Positions 18,604 to 33,095 of a DNA stretch of 64,000 bases are shown one piece after another. The position numbers and the translations under genes were made by a program. The notes beneath the pieces are model-generated. The model was not told the origin of the DNA, ran no database searches, and saw only the letters and a program-made list of their open reading frames with translations. The DNA comes from Cellulomonas denverensis (lineage in GTDB: Bacteria > Actinomycetota > Actinomycetes > Actinomycetales > Cellulomonadaceae), in assembly GCF_012396125.1 (NCBI RefSeq), contig NZ_JAAXOX010000011.1, positions 58,678 through 122,677 on the forward strand. Direction: 5' to 3'. Numbering within the stretch: position 1 is the stretch's first letter; each line of letters opens with the position of its first letter.

Positions 18604-18632
18604 TTCGTCCACCCAGCCTGTTCTGGCACAAT
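18604..18632 (+). promoter_or_regulatory. Possible promoter of rpmE
   Basis: TTCGTC (18604-18609), a 17-nt spacer, then CACAAT (18627-18632), 73 bp before the rpmE ATG. The spacing is right but both boxes are imperfect. Confidence 0.3.
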
Positions 18633-18705
18633 GTTCCGTCGGTCTGCGGTTCACGTGCGCACCCCCGCGCACGACCCGGAGACACTCTGACTAGGAGAGC
18701 ACCCC

Positions 18706-18918
18706 ATGAAGTCTGGTATCCACCCCGAGTACGTGGTGACCACGGTGACCTGCACCTGTGGGAACACCTTCACCACCCGGTCCACCGAGACCTCCGGCGA
18801 GATCCGCGCCGACGTCTGCAGCGCCTGCCACCCGTTCTACACGGGCAAGCAGAAGATCCTGGACACCGGTGGCCGCGTGGCCCGGTTCGAGGCGCGCTAC
18901 GGCAAGCGCGGCAACTGA
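18706..18918 (+). CDS. rpmE: Ribosomal protein bL31 (zinc-binding form)
   Basis: A 70-residue ribosomal protein of the large subunit. It carries the four zinc-ligand cysteines (CTC at 16 and 18, CSAC at 37 and 40), so it is the zinc-containing version normally replaced by a Cys-free paralogue when zinc is scarce. The sequence HPFYTGKQK is the family hallmark. AGGAG lies 10 nt before the ATG. Confidence 0.98.
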   Translation: MKSGIHPEYVVTTVTCTCGNTFTTRSTETSGEIRADVCSACHPFYTGKQKILDTGGRVARFEARYGKRGN

Positions 18919-18926
18919 CGACCCTG

Positions 18927-18969
18927 GCGCCGGTGACGGCGGGCTCGACGAGCTCGCGGTCACCGGCGC
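18927..18969 (+). terminator. Hairpin terminator between rpmE and prfA
   Basis: GCGCCGGTGAC (18927-18937) and GTCACCGGCGC (18959-18969) are perfectly complementary and are followed by TTGT. It would end most rpmE transcripts, with prfA read through or from its own promoter. Confidence 0.7.
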
Positions 18970-18996
18970 TTGTCATGTCCGGGACGGGGAGTGGCG

Positions 18997-20091
18997 ATGA
19001 GTGAGTCCTTCGCGGCGGCACGACCGCTGCTGGCCGAACACGCCCGGATCGAGCAGCAGCTCGCCGACCCGTCGGTGCACGCGGACGCGACCGAGGCCCG
19101 CCGCCTGGGCCGCCGCTACGCCGAGCTGGGCCGGGTGACCGCCGCCTACCGCGAGTGGGAGGCCGCCGAGCAGGACCGCGCCGACGCCACCGAGCTGGCC
19201 GAGTCCGACCCGGCTTTCGCCGCCGAGCTGCCCGCGCTGACCGACGCCGCCGAGCAGGCCGCCGACCGGTTGCGCCGGGTGCTGATCCCGCGGGACCCCG
19301 ACGACGCCCGGGACGTGATCCTGGAGATCAAGGCGGGGGAGGGCGGCGAGGAGTCCGCCCTGTTCGCCGGCGATCTGCTGCGGATGTACCTGCGCTACGC
19401 CGAGCAGCGCGGCTGGCGGACCGAGGTGCTGGAGTCCACCGGATCCGACCTGGGCGGCTACAAGGACGTGCAGGTCGCGGTGAAGGCCCGCGGCTCGGTC
19501 ACCGACCCGGCCGAGGGGGTCTGGGCGGCGCTGAAGTACGAGGGCGGCGTGCACCGGGTGCAGCGGGTGCCGGTCACCGAGTCCCAGGGCCGGATCCACA
19601 CCTCAGCCGCCGGGGTGCTGGTCTTCCCCGAGGTCGACGACCCGGGTGAGGTCGAGATCGACCCGAACGACCTGCGGATCGACGTCTACCGGTCCTCCGG
19701 GCCGGGCGGGCAGTCGGTGAACACCACGGACTCGGCGGTCCGGATCACCCACCTGCCCACCGGCATCGTGGTGTCGATGCAGAACGAGAAGTCGCAGCTG
19801 CAGAACCGGGAGCAGGCGATGCGGGTGCTGCGTGCCCGGTTGCTGGCCGCCCGGCAGGAGGCCGCCGCCGCCGCTGCCAGTGCGGCGCGGCGCTCCCAGG
19901 TCCGCACCGTGGACCGCTCGGAGCGGATCCGGACCTACAACTTCCCGGAGAACCGGATCGCCGACCACCGCACCGGGTACAAGGCCTACAACCTGGACGC
20001 GGTGCTGGACGGTGACCTGGGCCCGGTGATCCAGTCCGCGATCGACGCCGACGAGGCAGCCCGGCTGGCCGCCGCCGCGGAGGAGGCATGA
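18997..20091 (+). CDS. prfA: Peptide chain release factor 1
   Basis: A 364-residue factor that releases peptides at UAA and UAG. The universally conserved GGQ is in [20 protein letters not shown]. The class is RF1 by its position beside its methylase PrmC and by its N-terminal helical domain. I start at ATG 18997, with GGGGAG about 9 nt upstream. The stop overlaps the prmC start (ATGA). Confidence 0.96.
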   Translation: MSESFAAARPLLAEHARIEQQLADPSVHADATEARRLGRRYAELGRVTAAYREWEAAEQDRADATELAESDPAFAAELPALTDAAEQAADRLRRVLIPRDPDDARDVILEIKAGEGGEESALFAGDLLRMYLRYAEQRGWRTEVLESTGSDLGGYKDVQVAVKARGSVTDPAEGVWAALKYEGGVHRVQRVPVTESQGRIHTSAAGVLVFPEVDDPGEVEIDPNDLRIDVYRSSGPGGQSVNTTDSAVRITHLPTGIVVSMQNEKSQLQNREQAMRVLRARLLAARQEAAAAAASAARRSQVRTVDRSERIRTYNFPENRIADHRTGYKAYNLDAVLDGDLGPVIQSAIDADEAARLAAAAEEA

Positions 20092-20996
20092 CCGCGCCGG
20101 CGCTGCGGGCTATGGTCGACGGCGCCACCCGGCTGCTCGCCGACGCCGGGGTCGGATCGCCCCGGCACGACGCCCTGGCGCTGGCCGCCCACGCGCTGGA
20201 CCTGCCCCGGGTCGACCTGGTGCTGCCGCCGCCGGTGCCCGAGGGCTTCGCCGCCGCCTATGCCGAGCTGGTGGACCGCCGGTGCCGGCGCGAGCCGCTG
20301 CAGCACATCGTCGGCAGCACGGTGTTCCGCTACCTGACCATGCGGGTGCGGCCCGGGGTGTTCGTGCCCCGGCCGGAGACCGAGCAGGTGGCCCAGGTGG
20401 CGGTGGACGAGGCGGCCCGGCTGGCCGGCCTGGGCCAGGAGCCGGTGGTGCTGGACCTGTGCTGCGGCGCCGGGGGGATCGCACTGTCGGTGGCCACCGA
20501 GGTGTCCGGCACCCGGGTGACCGCGGTGGACGCCTCCCTGGACGCGGTGGCGCTCAGCACCGAGAACGCCCGGCTGGCCGGCGCCGACCTCACCGTGCTG
20601 ACCGGCGACGTGCGCGACCGCACCCTGCTGGCCGACCTGGCCGGCCGGGTAGACGTGCTGGTGTCGAACCCGCCGTACATCCCGCCGGACGCGGTCCCGG
20701 TCGACCCGGAGGTCCGTGACCACGACCCCGACCTGGCGCTGTACGGCGGCGGGGCGGACGGGCTGGACGTGCCCCGGGCGGTGATCGATGCCGCGGTCCG
20801 GCTGCTCGCCCCCGGTGGGCTGCTGGTGATGGAACACGCCGAGGTGCAGGACGCCCGGGCCCGCGCGGCGGCGGTGGCGACCGGTGCGTTCGTCGAGGTG
20901 CGCACCGACCCGGACCTGACCGGCCGGCCGCGGATGCTGGTGGCCCGGCGCTCGGCCCCGGTGGGCGCGCCGTCCCCGGCACACAGCCGGACGTGA
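20088..20996 (+). CDS. prmC: Release factor glutamine methyltransferase
   Basis: A 302-residue SAM-dependent enzyme that methylates the GGQ glutamine of release factors. The N-terminal helical domain is followed by the linker FVPRPETEQ, the SAM site [16 protein letters not shown] and the diagnostic NPPYIPP. The glycine-rich SAM loop is written LCCGAGG rather than the common LGTGSG, a variant frequent in actinobacteria. It is coupled to prfA upstream and overlaps the next gene by 4 bp. Confidence 0.95.
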   Translation: MTAPALRAMVDGATRLLADAGVGSPRHDALALAAHALDLPRVDLVLPPPVPEGFAAAYAELVDRRCRREPLQHIVGSTVFRYLTMRVRPGVFVPRPETEQVAQVAVDEAARLAGLGQEPVVLDLCCGAGGIALSVATEVSGTRVTAVDASLDAVALSTENARLAGADLTVLTGDVRDRTLLADLAGRVDVLVSNPPYIPPDAVPVDPEVRDHDPDLALYGGGADGLDVPRAVIDAAVRLLAPGGLLVMEHAEVQDARARAAAVATGAFVEVRTDPDLTGRPRMLVARRSAPVGAPSPAHSRT

Positions 20997-21667
20997 CAGA
21001 CTCACGTCCCGTGACTGCCGACCCGGTCCTGGACGCCACCGACCCCGCCAGCTGGGGCCCGGCCATCGACGCGGCGGTGCACACCGTGTCCCGCGGCGGG
21101 CTGATCGTGCTCCCCACCGACACGGTGTACGGCATCGGTGCCGACGCCTTCACCCCGGAGGCGGTGGCCGCCCTGTTGGCCGCCAAGGGGCGCGGACGCC
21201 AGCAGCCGCCGCCGGTGCTGATGCCCGAGGTCGCCACCCTGGACGGGCTGGCCACCTCGGTGCCGCCGGCCGTGCGTGACCTGGCCGCCGCGTTCTGGCC
21301 CGGTGGCCTCACCATCATCGTGCGGGCCCAGCCGTCGCTGGTCTGGGACCTGGGCGAGACCCACGGCACGGTCGCCCTGCGGGTGCCCGACCACCCGGTG
21401 TCGCTGGCACTGCTGCGCCGCACCGGTCCGCTCGCGGTGTCCTCGGCCAACAAGACCGGGCAGCCCTCCGCCCTGGACGTGACCGAGGCGCACGAGCAGC
21501 TCGGTGCCGCGGTGCAGGTCTACCTGGACGGCGGACCGACCCCCGGCGGGGTGGCCTCGACCATCGTGGACGCGACCGGCGACGACCTGCGGGTGGTCCG
21601 CGAGGGTGCGATCAGCATGGAGGACCTCCGGGCGGTGGCCCCGGTGGAAGGCGACGCCGGCCGGTGA
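20993..21667 (+). CDS. Sua5/YciO/YrdC-family threonylcarbamoyl-AMP synthase
   Basis: A 224-residue YrdC-domain protein that makes threonylcarbamoyl-AMP from threonine, bicarbonate and ATP for the t6A tRNA modification. Motifs: IVLPTDTVYGIGADAF, the basic KGRGRQQPPPVLMP loop, PGGLTIIV and VSSANKTGQPS. It is the single-domain (TsaC-size) form without a C-terminal Sua5 domain. The GTG at 20993 overlaps the prmC stop; another GTG at 21011 could also serve. Confidence 0.92.
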   Translation: MTDSRPVTADPVLDATDPASWGPAIDAAVHTVSRGGLIVLPTDTVYGIGADAFTPEAVAALLAAKGRGRQQPPPVLMPEVATLDGLATSVPPAVRDLAAAFWPGGLTIIVRAQPSLVWDLGETHGTVALRVPDHPVSLALLRRTGPLAVSSANKTGQPSALDVTEAHEQLGAAVQVYLDGGPTPGGVASTIVDATGDDLRVVREGAISMEDLRAVAPVEGDAGR

Positions 21668-22899
21668 GGGTCTACGTCCTCCTCCTGCTGGTCGCGGCGG
21701 CGTCCACCTACCTGCTGACGCCGCTGGCCCGCTGGTGCGCGCTGCGCTGGGGGGCGATCACCGCGGTGCGGTCCCGTGACGTGCACACCATCCCGACCCC
21801 GCGGCTGGGCGGGATGGCGATGCTGGCCGGGATGCTGGTCGCGCTGGCCTTCGCCACCCAGATGCGGTTCCTCGCGGACGTGTTCATCAATCCGCGGCCG
21901 GTGCTGGGGGTGGTGGCCGCGGCGGTGATGGTCTGCCTGCTCGGGATCGCCGACGACATCTGGGACCTGGACTGGATGACCAAGCTGGTCGGCCAGGTGC
22001 TCGCCGCGCTGATGATGGCCTCCCAGGGCCTGCAGCTCTACCAACTGCCGATCGGTGGCGTGGTGCTCGGGTCCAGCCGGATCTGGCTGGTGCTGACCGT
22101 GCTGACGGTGGTGGTCGCGATGAACGCGGTCAACTTCGTCGACGGGCTGGACGGCCTGGCGGCCGGGCTGATCGCGATCGGCGGCGCCGGGTTCTTCCTG
22201 TACTCCTACTGGCTGACCGTGAACGCCGGGTCCACCAGCTACGCGAGCCTGGCGACGCTGATCATGGCGTTGCTGGTCGGCGCGTGCATCGGCTTCCTGC
22301 CGCACAACTTCCACCCGGCCCGGATCTTCATGGGCGACTCCGGGTCGATGCTGATCGGCCTGATGATCGCCGCCGCCTCGATCCGGGTCACCGGGCAGAT
22401 CGACACCGGCACCCTGCCCCGGCAGTCCTTCCCGGCGTTCCTGCCGATCCTGCTGCCGGTGGCGGTGCTGCTGCTGCCGCTGCTGGACATGGGGATGGCG
22501 GTGATCCGGCGACTGGGTTCGGGCAAGTCGCCGTTCCACCCGGACCGGATGCACCTGCACCACCGGATGCTCGCCCTGGGCCACAGCCACCGCCGCGCCG
22601 TGGTGATCCTGTACGTGTGGACCGCGGTGTTCACCGGCACCGCCGTCGCCCTGGTCTGGTTCTCCACCACCGCGGTGCTGATCGGCACCGCGCTGGGGGT
22701 GGTGGTCGCCCTGCTGCTGACCCTGGGCCCGCTGCGCGGCTCGAACGGCCGCCCGGACGACGCCGACCCGGCCGCCGGCGACCGGGGACCCGATGGCCCG
22801 GACCGTCCCGCCCCGCTGGCCCGGACCGCGCTGCCCGGGCCCACGACGGTGCCAGGACCCACGACGTTGCCCGGGCCCACGACGCCGTCCGGGGCCTGA
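21664..22899 (+). CDS. wecA: Undecaprenyl-phosphate GlcNAc/MurNAc-type phosphotransferase (WecA/TagO)
   Basis: A 411-residue polytopic membrane enzyme of the MraY/WecA family. It links a sugar-phosphate to undecaprenyl (or decaprenyl) phosphate, starting a cell-wall glycopolymer. Conserved parts: TPRLGGMAML, the DDIWDLDW aspartates, NAVNFVDGLDGLAAG, FMGDSGSM and HPDRMHLHHRML, the WecA-type His loop. The cytoplasmic tail (last 60 residues) is Pro/Thr/Ala-rich with three PGPTT repeats coded by near-identical DNA around 22840-22885. In mycobacteria the homologue (Rv1302) holds the same place. Confidence 0.93.
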   Translation: MRVYVLLLLVAAASTYLLTPLARWCALRWGAITAVRSRDVHTIPTPRLGGMAMLAGMLVALAFATQMRFLADVFINPRPVLGVVAAAVMVCLLGIADDIWDLDWMTKLVGQVLAALMMASQGLQLYQLPIGGVVLGSSRIWLVLTVLTVVVAMNAVNFVDGLDGLAAGLIAIGGAGFFLYSYWLTVNAGSTSYASLATLIMALLVGACIGFLPHNFHPARIFMGDSGSMLIGLMIAAASIRVTGQIDTGTLPRQSFPAFLPILLPVAVLLLPLLDMGMAVIRRLGSGKSPFHPDRMHLHHRMLALGHSHRRAVVILYVWTAVFTGTAVALVWFSTTAVLIGTALGVVVALLLTLGPLRGSNGRPDDADPAAGDRGPDGPDRPAPLARTALPGPTTVPGPTTLPGPTTPSGA

Positions 22900-22950
22900 G
22901 CGCCGCCCCCCACCCGTGACCACCGACCACCCAGCCCCGAGGAACCCGAC

Positions 22951-23460
22951 GTGAGCACCGAGCAGCCCGAGACCCCGCCGTCCGCGGAGCAGGCCCGTCG
23001 AGCCCGGGAACGGGAGATCCTCGCCGCCACCGCCGCGCCGCAGACCGCCCCGGTGTTCCGCACCGCCCTGCGCGCCACCCTGCTGCTGACCGCCGCGCTG
23101 GTGGTGCTGGGCGGCGGGATCGGGCTGGCGGTCGCCGGGCTGCCCGGCCTGTGGGGTGCGCTGATCGGCGCCGCGCTCGCCCTGGTGTTCTCCGGCGCGA
23201 CGCCGCTGTCCATGCTGCTCACCGCGAGTTCCACCGTGCAGCGGATGACCGCGGTGGTGATGGTGACCTGGCTGGCCAAGGTGGTGGTGGTGATCGCCGT
23301 GCTGGTGGTGCTGCGCGGCCTCGACTTCTACGACCAGCGCGTGTTCGGCATCGTCCTGCTGGTGGGTGTAGCCGCCTCGGCTCTTCTCGATTACCGTGCA
23401 GTCGTGCGCCATCGGGTTCCGTACATCACGCCCGATTCGCCCAACTCTGAACAGATGTGA
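22951..23460 (+). CDS. atpI: AtpI-like small membrane protein upstream of ATP synthase
   Basis: A 169-residue protein with an amphipathic charged N-terminus and four predicted membrane helices (about residues 42-62, 66-88, 98-120, 125-145). It occupies the atpI slot before atpB, where actinobacteria code a poorly conserved helper thought to assist c-ring assembly or Mg/Ca uptake. Sequence similarity to classical AtpI is weak, so the name rests on size, topology and position. Confidence 0.72.
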   Translation: MSTEQPETPPSAEQARRAREREILAATAAPQTAPVFRTALRATLLLTAALVVLGGGIGLAVAGLPGLWGALIGAALALVFSGATPLSMLLTASSTVQRMTAVVMVTWLAKVVVVIAVLVVLRGLDFYDQRVFGIVLLVGVAASALLDYRAVVRHRVPYITPDSPNSEQM

Positions 23461-23550
23461 TCAACGAGTCATCCTGTGAGTTAGGCTGCACACCGTCCGA
23501 CAGCCACCACGGTGCCGGCTGCGCCCCTTTGACCCCAGGAGCCTGAACTG

Positions 23551-25231
<1,681 letters not shown>

Positions 25232-25232
<1 letters not shown>

Positions 25233-26047
25233 TGCGCGCGGCGAGCCAGGCGTCCCTGACGGCGGCTGCCGAGCGTTTCGAGACGCTCTGGCAGCAGGTC
25301 GGCGCGGAAGCGGCCGCGCTGGGCGAGCAGGTGCTGGCCTTCGCGGACGTGGTCCGTGGTTCCGGCCAGCTCCGGCGCGCGCTCACCGACCCGGCCGCGC
25401 CCGGTGAGGCCAAGGCCGCACTGGTCGCGGGGGTGCTCGGCTCGTCGGCCGACGAGCGGGTCGTCGATCTGCTCGGCGGCGTGGTCCGCTCGCGGTGGTC
25501 GCACGAGTCCGACCTGCCGGCCGCCCTGGAACGACTCGGACACCAGGCCGTGCTGGCCGGTGCCGAGGCGGAGGGCGTGCTCGACACCGTCGAGGAGGAC
25601 CTGTTCCGCACCCAGCGCTTCCTGGTCGCCGAGCGGGACGTCCGGGAGGCACTGGCCACCCGGAACACCTCGCAGCAGGCACGGCAGGAGCTGATCCGGC
25701 AGCTGTTCGGCCCCGTGGTGAACCCGCGGACGCTGACCCTGCTGGAGCGGATCCCGTACCAGTCCGAGACCGTGGGCAGCGTCTCGGCCGTGTCCGCGCT
25801 GGCGGATGCCGCGGCCGAGCGCCGGTCCCGCACCGTCGCGGTGGTCACCAGTGCCACCGCCCTCACACGGGAGCAGGAGGACCGTCTGCGGTCCGGCCTC
25901 GCCCGTGCCTACGGCCGCCAGGTGCAGCTGAACGTCACCGTGGACCCCGCGGTCCTCGGCGGGATGCGTGTCCAGGTCGGTCCGGACGTCATCGACGGCA
26001 CCGTGTCGGCGCGGGTCGCCGACGCCCGCCGCCGTCTGGCCGGATGA
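25232..26047 (+). CDS. atpH: F1Fo ATP synthase subunit delta
   Basis: A 271-residue stator protein joining b to the top of the alpha3beta3 head. E. coli delta has about 177 residues; the extra N-terminal part (first 90 residues, Ala-rich and helical) is usual in Streptomyces-type actinobacteria. The C-terminal signature is VDPAVLGGMRVQVGPDVIDGTV. It overlaps atpF by one base and is followed by a hairpin before atpA. Confidence 0.95.
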
Positions 26048-26066
26048 CCCGGCGCAACCAGAACTT

Positions 26067-26088
26067 GACCGGCCCGCACGGGCCGGTC
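26067..26088 (+). repeat. Perfect inverted repeat before atpA
   Basis: GACCGGCCCG (26067-26076) and CGGGCCGGTC (26079-26088), separated by CA, lie 16 bp before the atpA ATG in the 57-bp gap after atpH. In RNA this is a 9-bp stem with a tetraloop. It has no T tract, so it is more likely an RNA-processing or stabilising stem than a terminator. Confidence 0.7.
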
Positions 26089-26104
26089 TCGACAGGAGAG
26101 AACA

Positions 26105-27733
26105 ATGGCTGAGCTGACCATCGGGCCGGACCAGATCAAGGCTGCGCTCGACAGCTTCGTGAAGTCCTACGAGCCCACCGCCGCCGCCTCCGAGGAGGTC
26201 GGCCGCGTGACCCTGGCCGCGGACGGCATCGCGCAGGTCGAGGGCCTGCCGGGTGCGATGGCCAACGAGCTGCTCAAGTTCGAGGACGGCACGCTCGGCC
26301 TGGCGCTGAACCTGGACGTCCGCGAGATCGGCGTCATCGTCCTGGGCGAGTTCTCCGGGATCGAGGAGGGCCAGGAGGTCCGCCGCACCGGTGAGGTGCT
26401 CTCGGTCCCCGTGGGCGACGACTTCCTCGGCCGCGTGGTCGACCCGCTGGGTCAGCCGATCGACGGCCTGGGCGAGATCACCGCGGACGCCCGCCGCGCC
26501 CTGGAGCTGCAGGCCCCCGGCGTGATGGCCCGCAAGTCGGTGCACGAGCCGCTGCAGACCGGCATCAAGGCGATCGACACCATGATCCCGATCGGCCGCG
26601 GCCAGCGTCAGCTGATCATCGGCGACCGCCAGACCGGCAAGACCGCGATCGCGATCGACACGATCATCAACCAGAAGGCGAACTGGGAGACCGGCGACCC
26701 GGCCCAGCAGGTGCGCTGCATCTACGTCGCGGTCGGCCAGAAGGGCTCCACCATCGCCTCGGTGCGCGGCGCCCTGGAGGAGGCCGGTGCGCTGGAGTAC
26801 ACCACCATCGTGGCCGCTCCCGCCTCCGACCCCGCGGGCTTCAAGTACCTGGCCCCGTACACCGGCTCGGCGATCGGCCAGCACTGGATGTACGAGGGCA
26901 AGCACGTCCTGATCATCTTCGACGACCTGTCCAAGCAGGCCGAGGCCTACCGCGCCGTGTCGCTGCTGCTGCGCCGCCCGCCGGGCCGTGAGGCGTACCC
27001 CGGTGACGTGTTCTACCTGCACTCCCGTCTGCTGGAGCGTTGCGCCAAGCTCTCCGACGAGCTGGGCGCGGGCTCGATGACCGGCCTGCCGGTGATCGAG
27101 ACCAAGGCGAACGACGTGTCGGCGTACATCCCGACCAACGTCATCTCCATCACCGACGGCCAGATCTTCCTGCAGTCCGACCTGTTCAACGCGGACCAGC
27201 GCCCGGCGGTCGACGTCGGTATCTCGGTCTCCCGCGTCGGTGGTGACGCGCAGATCAAGGCGATGAAGAAGGTCTCCGGCACGCTGAAGCTGGACCTGGC
27301 CCAGTACCGGTCGCTGGAGGCGTTCGCCATGTTCGCCTCCGACCTGGACGCGGCCTCCCGTGCCCAGCTGACCCGTGGCGCCCGGCTGATGGAGCTGCTC
27401 AAGCAGCCGCAGTACTCGCCGTACCCGGCCGAGGAGCAGGTCGCCTCGGTGTGGGCCGGCACCAAGGGCAAGCTGGACGACGTCCCGGTCGAGGACGTGG
27501 CCCGGTTCGAGGCCGAGCTGCTGGACCACCTGCGCCGGAACACCGACGTGCTCAGCACGATCATCTCCACCGGCAAGCTGGAGGAGGACACCGAGGAGGC
27601 GCTGGCCGCCGCGGTGGAGGAGTTCCGGACCGGCTTCCTCAAGGGCGACGGCACCCCGCTGGTGGGTGGCGCCGAGGAGGAGTCCGAGACCCCGGTCGAG
27701 CAGGAGCAGATCGTCCGGCAGAAGAAGGCCTGA
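26105..27733 (+). CDS. atpA: F1Fo ATP synthase subunit alpha
   Basis: A 542-residue F1 head subunit with non-catalytic nucleotide sites. Walker A is GDRQTGKT, and [36 protein letters not shown] is the classical region including the ATPase alpha/beta signature. The C-terminus goes about 30 residues beyond the E. coli protein and is acidic, then basic. A similar C-terminal extension in mycobacterial alpha restrains ATP hydrolysis. AGGAGAGAAC precedes the ATG. Confidence 0.98.
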   Translation: MAELTIGPDQIKAALDSFVKSYEPTAAASEEVGRVTLAADGIAQVEGLPGAMANELLKFEDGTLGLALNLDVREIGVIVLGEFSGIEEGQEVRRTGEVLSVPVGDDFLGRVVDPLGQPIDGLGEITADARRALELQAPGVMARKSVHEPLQTGIKAIDTMIPIGRGQRQLIIGDRQTGKTAIAIDTIINQKANWETGDPAQQVRCIYVAVGQKGSTIASVRGALEEAGALEYTTIVAAPASDPAGFKYLAPYTGSAIGQHWMYEGKHVLIIFDDLSKQAEAYRAVSLLLRRPPGREAYPGDVFYLHSRLLERCAKLSDELGAGSMTGLPVIETKANDVSAYIPTNVISITDGQIFLQSDLFNADQRPAVDVGISVSRVGGDAQIKAMKKVSGTLKLDLAQYRSLEAFAMFASDLDAASRAQLTRGARLMELLKQPQYSPYPAEEQVASVWAGTKGKLDDVPVEDVARFEAELLDHLRRNTDVLSTIISTGKLEEDTEEALAAAVEEFRTGFLKGDGTPLVGGAEEESETPVEQEQIVRQKKA

Positions 27734-27735
27734 GC

Positions 27736-30171
<2,436 letters not shown>

Positions 30172-30172
<1 letters not shown>

Positions 30173-30450
30173 TGCCCGGCAAGCTCGAGGTCGACCTGGT
30201 CGGCACCGACGGCACCATCTGGTCCGGTGCCGCCCGGTCGCTGAGCGCCCCCGCCTCCGACGGCGAGATCGGCATCCTGCCCGGTCACACCCCGGTGCTG
30301 TCCGTGCTCGGCCACGGCCGGGTGCGGATCGAGACCGAGGGCGGCGCCAAGCAGCAGTGGGTCGTGCACGGGGGGTTCCTCTCCGTCGACGACGACCAGG
30401 TCACGGTGGTGGTGGACGGCCTCGACGAGACCGCCACCCCGGCTGCCTGA
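30172..30450 (+). CDS. atpC: F1Fo ATP synthase subunit epsilon, beta-domain only
   Basis: A 92-residue epsilon that has the ten-strand beta domain (LEVDLVGTDGTIWSG...GEIGILPGHTPVLSVLG...VVHGGFLSVDDDQVTVV) and ends about eight residues later. The C-terminal two-helix arm, which inhibits ATP hydrolysis in bacteria such as E. coli (about 139 residues in total), is missing. This is not a sequencing truncation at the window edge: the stop is followed at once by a normal DUF2550 gene. Similar short forms occur in other actinobacteria. Confidence 0.95.
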
Positions 30451-30457
30451 CCCACCC

Positions 30458-30886
30458 GTGCACGAGGTCCACGTCGCGCTGATCGCGCTGTTCGTCGTGG
30501 TCGTCGTGCTGGCCGTGGGCGGGGTCGCACTGTCCCGGTGGCACACCCTGACCCGTCGGGTGGGCTCCTTCTCCTGTGCCGTGCGCGCCGGGGGCCGTCA
30601 GGTCCCCGGCGTCGCGCATTACGGGGCGCACAGCCTGTACTGGTTCAAGCTGCGGTCGCTGTCCTTCCGGGCCACCCGCACCTGGTCCCGGTCCGGGCTG
30701 AGCGTGCTGGAACGGGCCCCGCTGCACGAGGGGCGTCCCGGCGGACCGCTGGTGGTGCGCTGCCGGGTCGCCGGCGGTCCGGTCGGCCTGGAGGAACAGG
30801 TCGAGCTGGTGATGTCCCGCGAGGCCTACGCCGGCCTGACGTCCTGGCTGGAGGCCGGACCGACCGCCTCCTACCTGGTGATCTGA
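30458..30886 (+). CDS. DUF2550 single-pass membrane protein
   Basis: A 142-residue protein with one N-terminal membrane helix (about residues 6-25) and a cytoplasmic domain including SFSCAVR and [26 protein letters not shown] segments, the hallmark of DUF2550 (homologue of mycobacterial Rv1312). The family regularly follows atpC in actinobacteria but its role is unknown. GTG start, 7 bp after atpC. Confidence 0.88.
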   Translation: MHEVHVALIALFVVVVVLAVGGVALSRWHTLTRRVGSFSCAVRAGGRQVPGVAHYGAHSLYWFKLRSLSFRATRTWSRSGLSVLERAPLHEGRPGGPLVVRCRVAGGPVGLEEQVELVMSREAYAGLTSWLEAGPTASYLVI

Positions 30887-30899
30887 GGAAGACACACAC

Positions 30900-31595
30900 A
30901 TGCGCCTGCTCGTCGCCCGTTGCGCCGCCCGGTATAGCGGCCGCCTGAACGCCCACCTGCCGCTGGCCACTCGCCTGGTGGTGGTGAAGTCCGATGGGTC
31001 GGTGCTGCTGCACTCCGACGGCGGCTCGTACAAGCCGCTGAACTGGATGAGCCCGCCGTGCACGCTGCGCACCGCACCCGCCGAGGGCGAGGCGGCCGAG
31101 CGCGGCGTCGAGCAGGTGTGGACCGTGCAGCACACCAAGAGCGACGACCTGCTGGTGATCGAGATCCACGAGGTGCTGCACGACTCCGAGCACGATCTGG
31201 GCGTCGACCCGGGTCTGGTCAAGGACGGGGTCGAGGCACATCTGCAGGAGCTGATGGCGGCCCAGATCGAGGTGCTCGGCAGCGGGCACACCCTGGTCCG
31301 CCGGGAGTACCCGACCGCGATCGGCCCGGTGGACATCCTGGCCAAGGGCCCCGGCGGTGGCACGGTCGCGGTCGAGATCAAGCGGCGCGGCGACATCGAC
31401 GGCGTCGAGCAGCTCACCCGCTACCTGGAACTGCTGAACCGCGACCCGCTGCTGGCGCCGGTGCGCGGGGTGTTCGCCGCCCAGGAGATCAAGCCGCAGG
31501 CCCGGGTGCTGGCCACCGACCGCGGCATCACCTGCCTGGTGCTGGACTACGACGCCATGCGCGGGGTCGACGACGTGGACTCCCGGCTGTTCTGA
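30900..31595 (+). CDS. nucS: Mismatch-specific endonuclease NucS (EndoMS)
   Basis: A 231-residue nuclease that replaces MutS/MutL mismatch repair in actinobacteria and some archaea; it cuts both strands at G-T and similar mismatches together with the sliding clamp. N-terminal dimer domain, then a PD-(D/E)XK nuclease core: [23 protein letters not shown] supplies Asp, Glu and Lys. The C-terminal end DDVDSRLF resembles the clamp-binding tail. GAGGAAG lies upstream. It follows DUF2550 by 13 bp, so it may ride on the atp operon transcript. Confidence 0.96.
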   Translation: MRLLVARCAARYSGRLNAHLPLATRLVVVKSDGSVLLHSDGGSYKPLNWMSPPCTLRTAPAEGEAAERGVEQVWTVQHTKSDDLLVIEIHEVLHDSEHDLGVDPGLVKDGVEAHLQELMAAQIEVLGSGHTLVRREYPTAIGPVDILAKGPGGGTVAVEIKRRGDIDGVEQLTRYLELLNRDPLLAPVRGVFAAQEIKPQARVLATDRGITCLVLDYDAMRGVDDVDSRLF

Positions 31596-31607
31596 GCTGC
31601 ACACGCG

Positions 31608-31633
31608 GGACCCCGGGCCGTGGCCCCGGGACC
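31608..31633 (+). terminator. Possible terminator hairpin after nucS
   Basis: GGACCCCGGGCC and GGCCCCGGGACC flank a GT centre. The arms pair with a bulge rather than perfectly. It lies 12 bp past the nucS stop and before nagA. Confidence 0.4.
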
Positions 31634-31656
31634 GTGGCCAGGTCCACAATGGGCGG

Positions 31657-32937
31657 GTGAGCACGTACCGCACCGACGCCCCGACCCTGCTGCGTGGCGA
31701 GGTCGTCACCCCCACCCAGATCGAGCCCGACGGGGTCGTCGTGCTCAGCGGCGACCGGATCGCCTGGGTGGGGCCGGTGGAGCAGCTGCCCGCCGAGTGG
31801 CGCGACGAGCTGCCCGCCGAGCCGGCCCCCGGCACCACAGTGCTGCCCGGCCTGATCGACATCCACGACCACGGCGGCGGCGGGGAGTCCTTCCCGGACG
31901 CCACCACCGCCGACCAGGCCCGGACCGCCGCCCGGGAGCACCTGCGGCACGGCACCACCGGCCTGGTCGCCTCCCTGGTCACCGCCCCTCGCGAGGTGCT
32001 GCTCGCCCGGGCCGCCCTGCTGGCCGACCTGGTCGACGCCGGTGAGCTGATCGGCATCCACTCCGAGGGCCCGTTCCTGTCCGCCGATCGCTGCGGCGCC
32101 CAGAACCCCGGCGACATGCTGGGCGGGGACCCGGTGCTGGTGGCCGAGCTCGCCGCCGCCGCCCGCGGCCACCTGGTGACCATGACCATCGCCCCCGAGG
32201 TGCCCGGTGTCGCCGACGGCGGTCCCGGCCGGCCGGATGCGATGTCCGCCCTGGTGCAGGCCGGGGCGTTGCCGTCCATTGGGCACACCGACGCCCACGC
32301 CCCGACTGTCGAGGCGGCGGTGCAGCGCGGCCGGGCCCTGCTGGCCGGTGGCGAGCGGGCCGAGGCGGTCGGCGGCGGACTCCTGCCCGGCCGGTCGCCG
32401 CGGCTGACCGCCACCCACCTGTTCAACGGCATGCGCCCCCTGCACCACCGCGACCCGGGCCCGATCGCCGCCTGCCTGGCCGCCGCCGCCCGGGGCGAGC
32501 TGGTGGTTGAACTGGTCGCCGACGGCACCCACCTGGACCCGGCCACCGTGCGCAGCATCTTCGACCTGGTCGGCGCGGAGTCGATCATGCTGGTCACCGA
32601 CGCGATGGCCGCGGCCGGGATGCCGGACGGCGACTACCGGCTCGGGCCGATGGCGGTCCGGGTCGGAGAGGGCGTGGCCCGGCTGATCGCCGACGACGGC
32701 AGCTCCGGCGCGATCGCCGGTGGCACCGCGCACCTGCTGGACGTGGTGCGGGCGACCGTCGCCGCCGGAGTGCCGATGGTCGCGGCGGTGCGCTCCGCGG
32801 CCACCACCCCCGCCCACGTGCTGGGCCGGGAGGACCTCGGTGCCCTGGTCGCCGGTCGCCGGGCGGACGTCCTGGTCACCGACCACGAGCTCGCGCCGGT
32901 GGCGGTGTACCGGGCGGGCGTCCTGATCGAGGACTGA
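31657..32937 (+). CDS. nagA: N-acetylglucosamine-6-phosphate deacetylase
   Basis: A 426-residue amidohydrolase that removes acetate from GlcNAc-6-phosphate in chitin or cell-wall amino-sugar recycling. Metal and active-site motifs run in order: DIHDHGGGGESF, HSEGPFLS, GHTDA, TATHLFNGM, DGTHLDP and the catalytic Asp in MLVTDAM. The HxH pair near the start is present as HDH. GTG start. nagB and a GlcNAc importer are not in the window, so it works with genes elsewhere. Confidence 0.94.
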   Translation: MSTYRTDAPTLLRGEVVTPTQIEPDGVVVLSGDRIAWVGPVEQLPAEWRDELPAEPAPGTTVLPGLIDIHDHGGGGESFPDATTADQARTAAREHLRHGTTGLVASLVTAPREVLLARAALLADLVDAGELIGIHSEGPFLSADRCGAQNPGDMLGGDPVLVAELAAAARGHLVTMTIAPEVPGVADGGPGRPDAMSALVQAGALPSIGHTDAHAPTVEAAVQRGRALLAGGERAEAVGGGLLPGRSPRLTATHLFNGMRPLHHRDPGPIAACLAAAARGELVVELVADGTHLDPATVRSIFDLVGAESIMLVTDAMAAAGMPDGDYRLGPMAVRVGEGVARLIADDGSSGAIAGGTAHLLDVVRATVAAGVPMVAAVRSAATTPAHVLGREDLGALVAGRRADVLVTDHELAPVAVYRAGVLIED

Positions 32938-33095
32938 ACTCTCCCGCCGAGGGCGCGGGTCGACCCAGGGTCCGTGACGTGGGGGGCCGGGGCGGTCCAC
33001 CCAGGACCTCGCCCTCCGCCACTTACCCCGGGTCGCACGCCCGCGCCCCGGCCCTAGCCTGCGGTGGTCCGCCCGTTCGAGCCCGAGGACCCGCC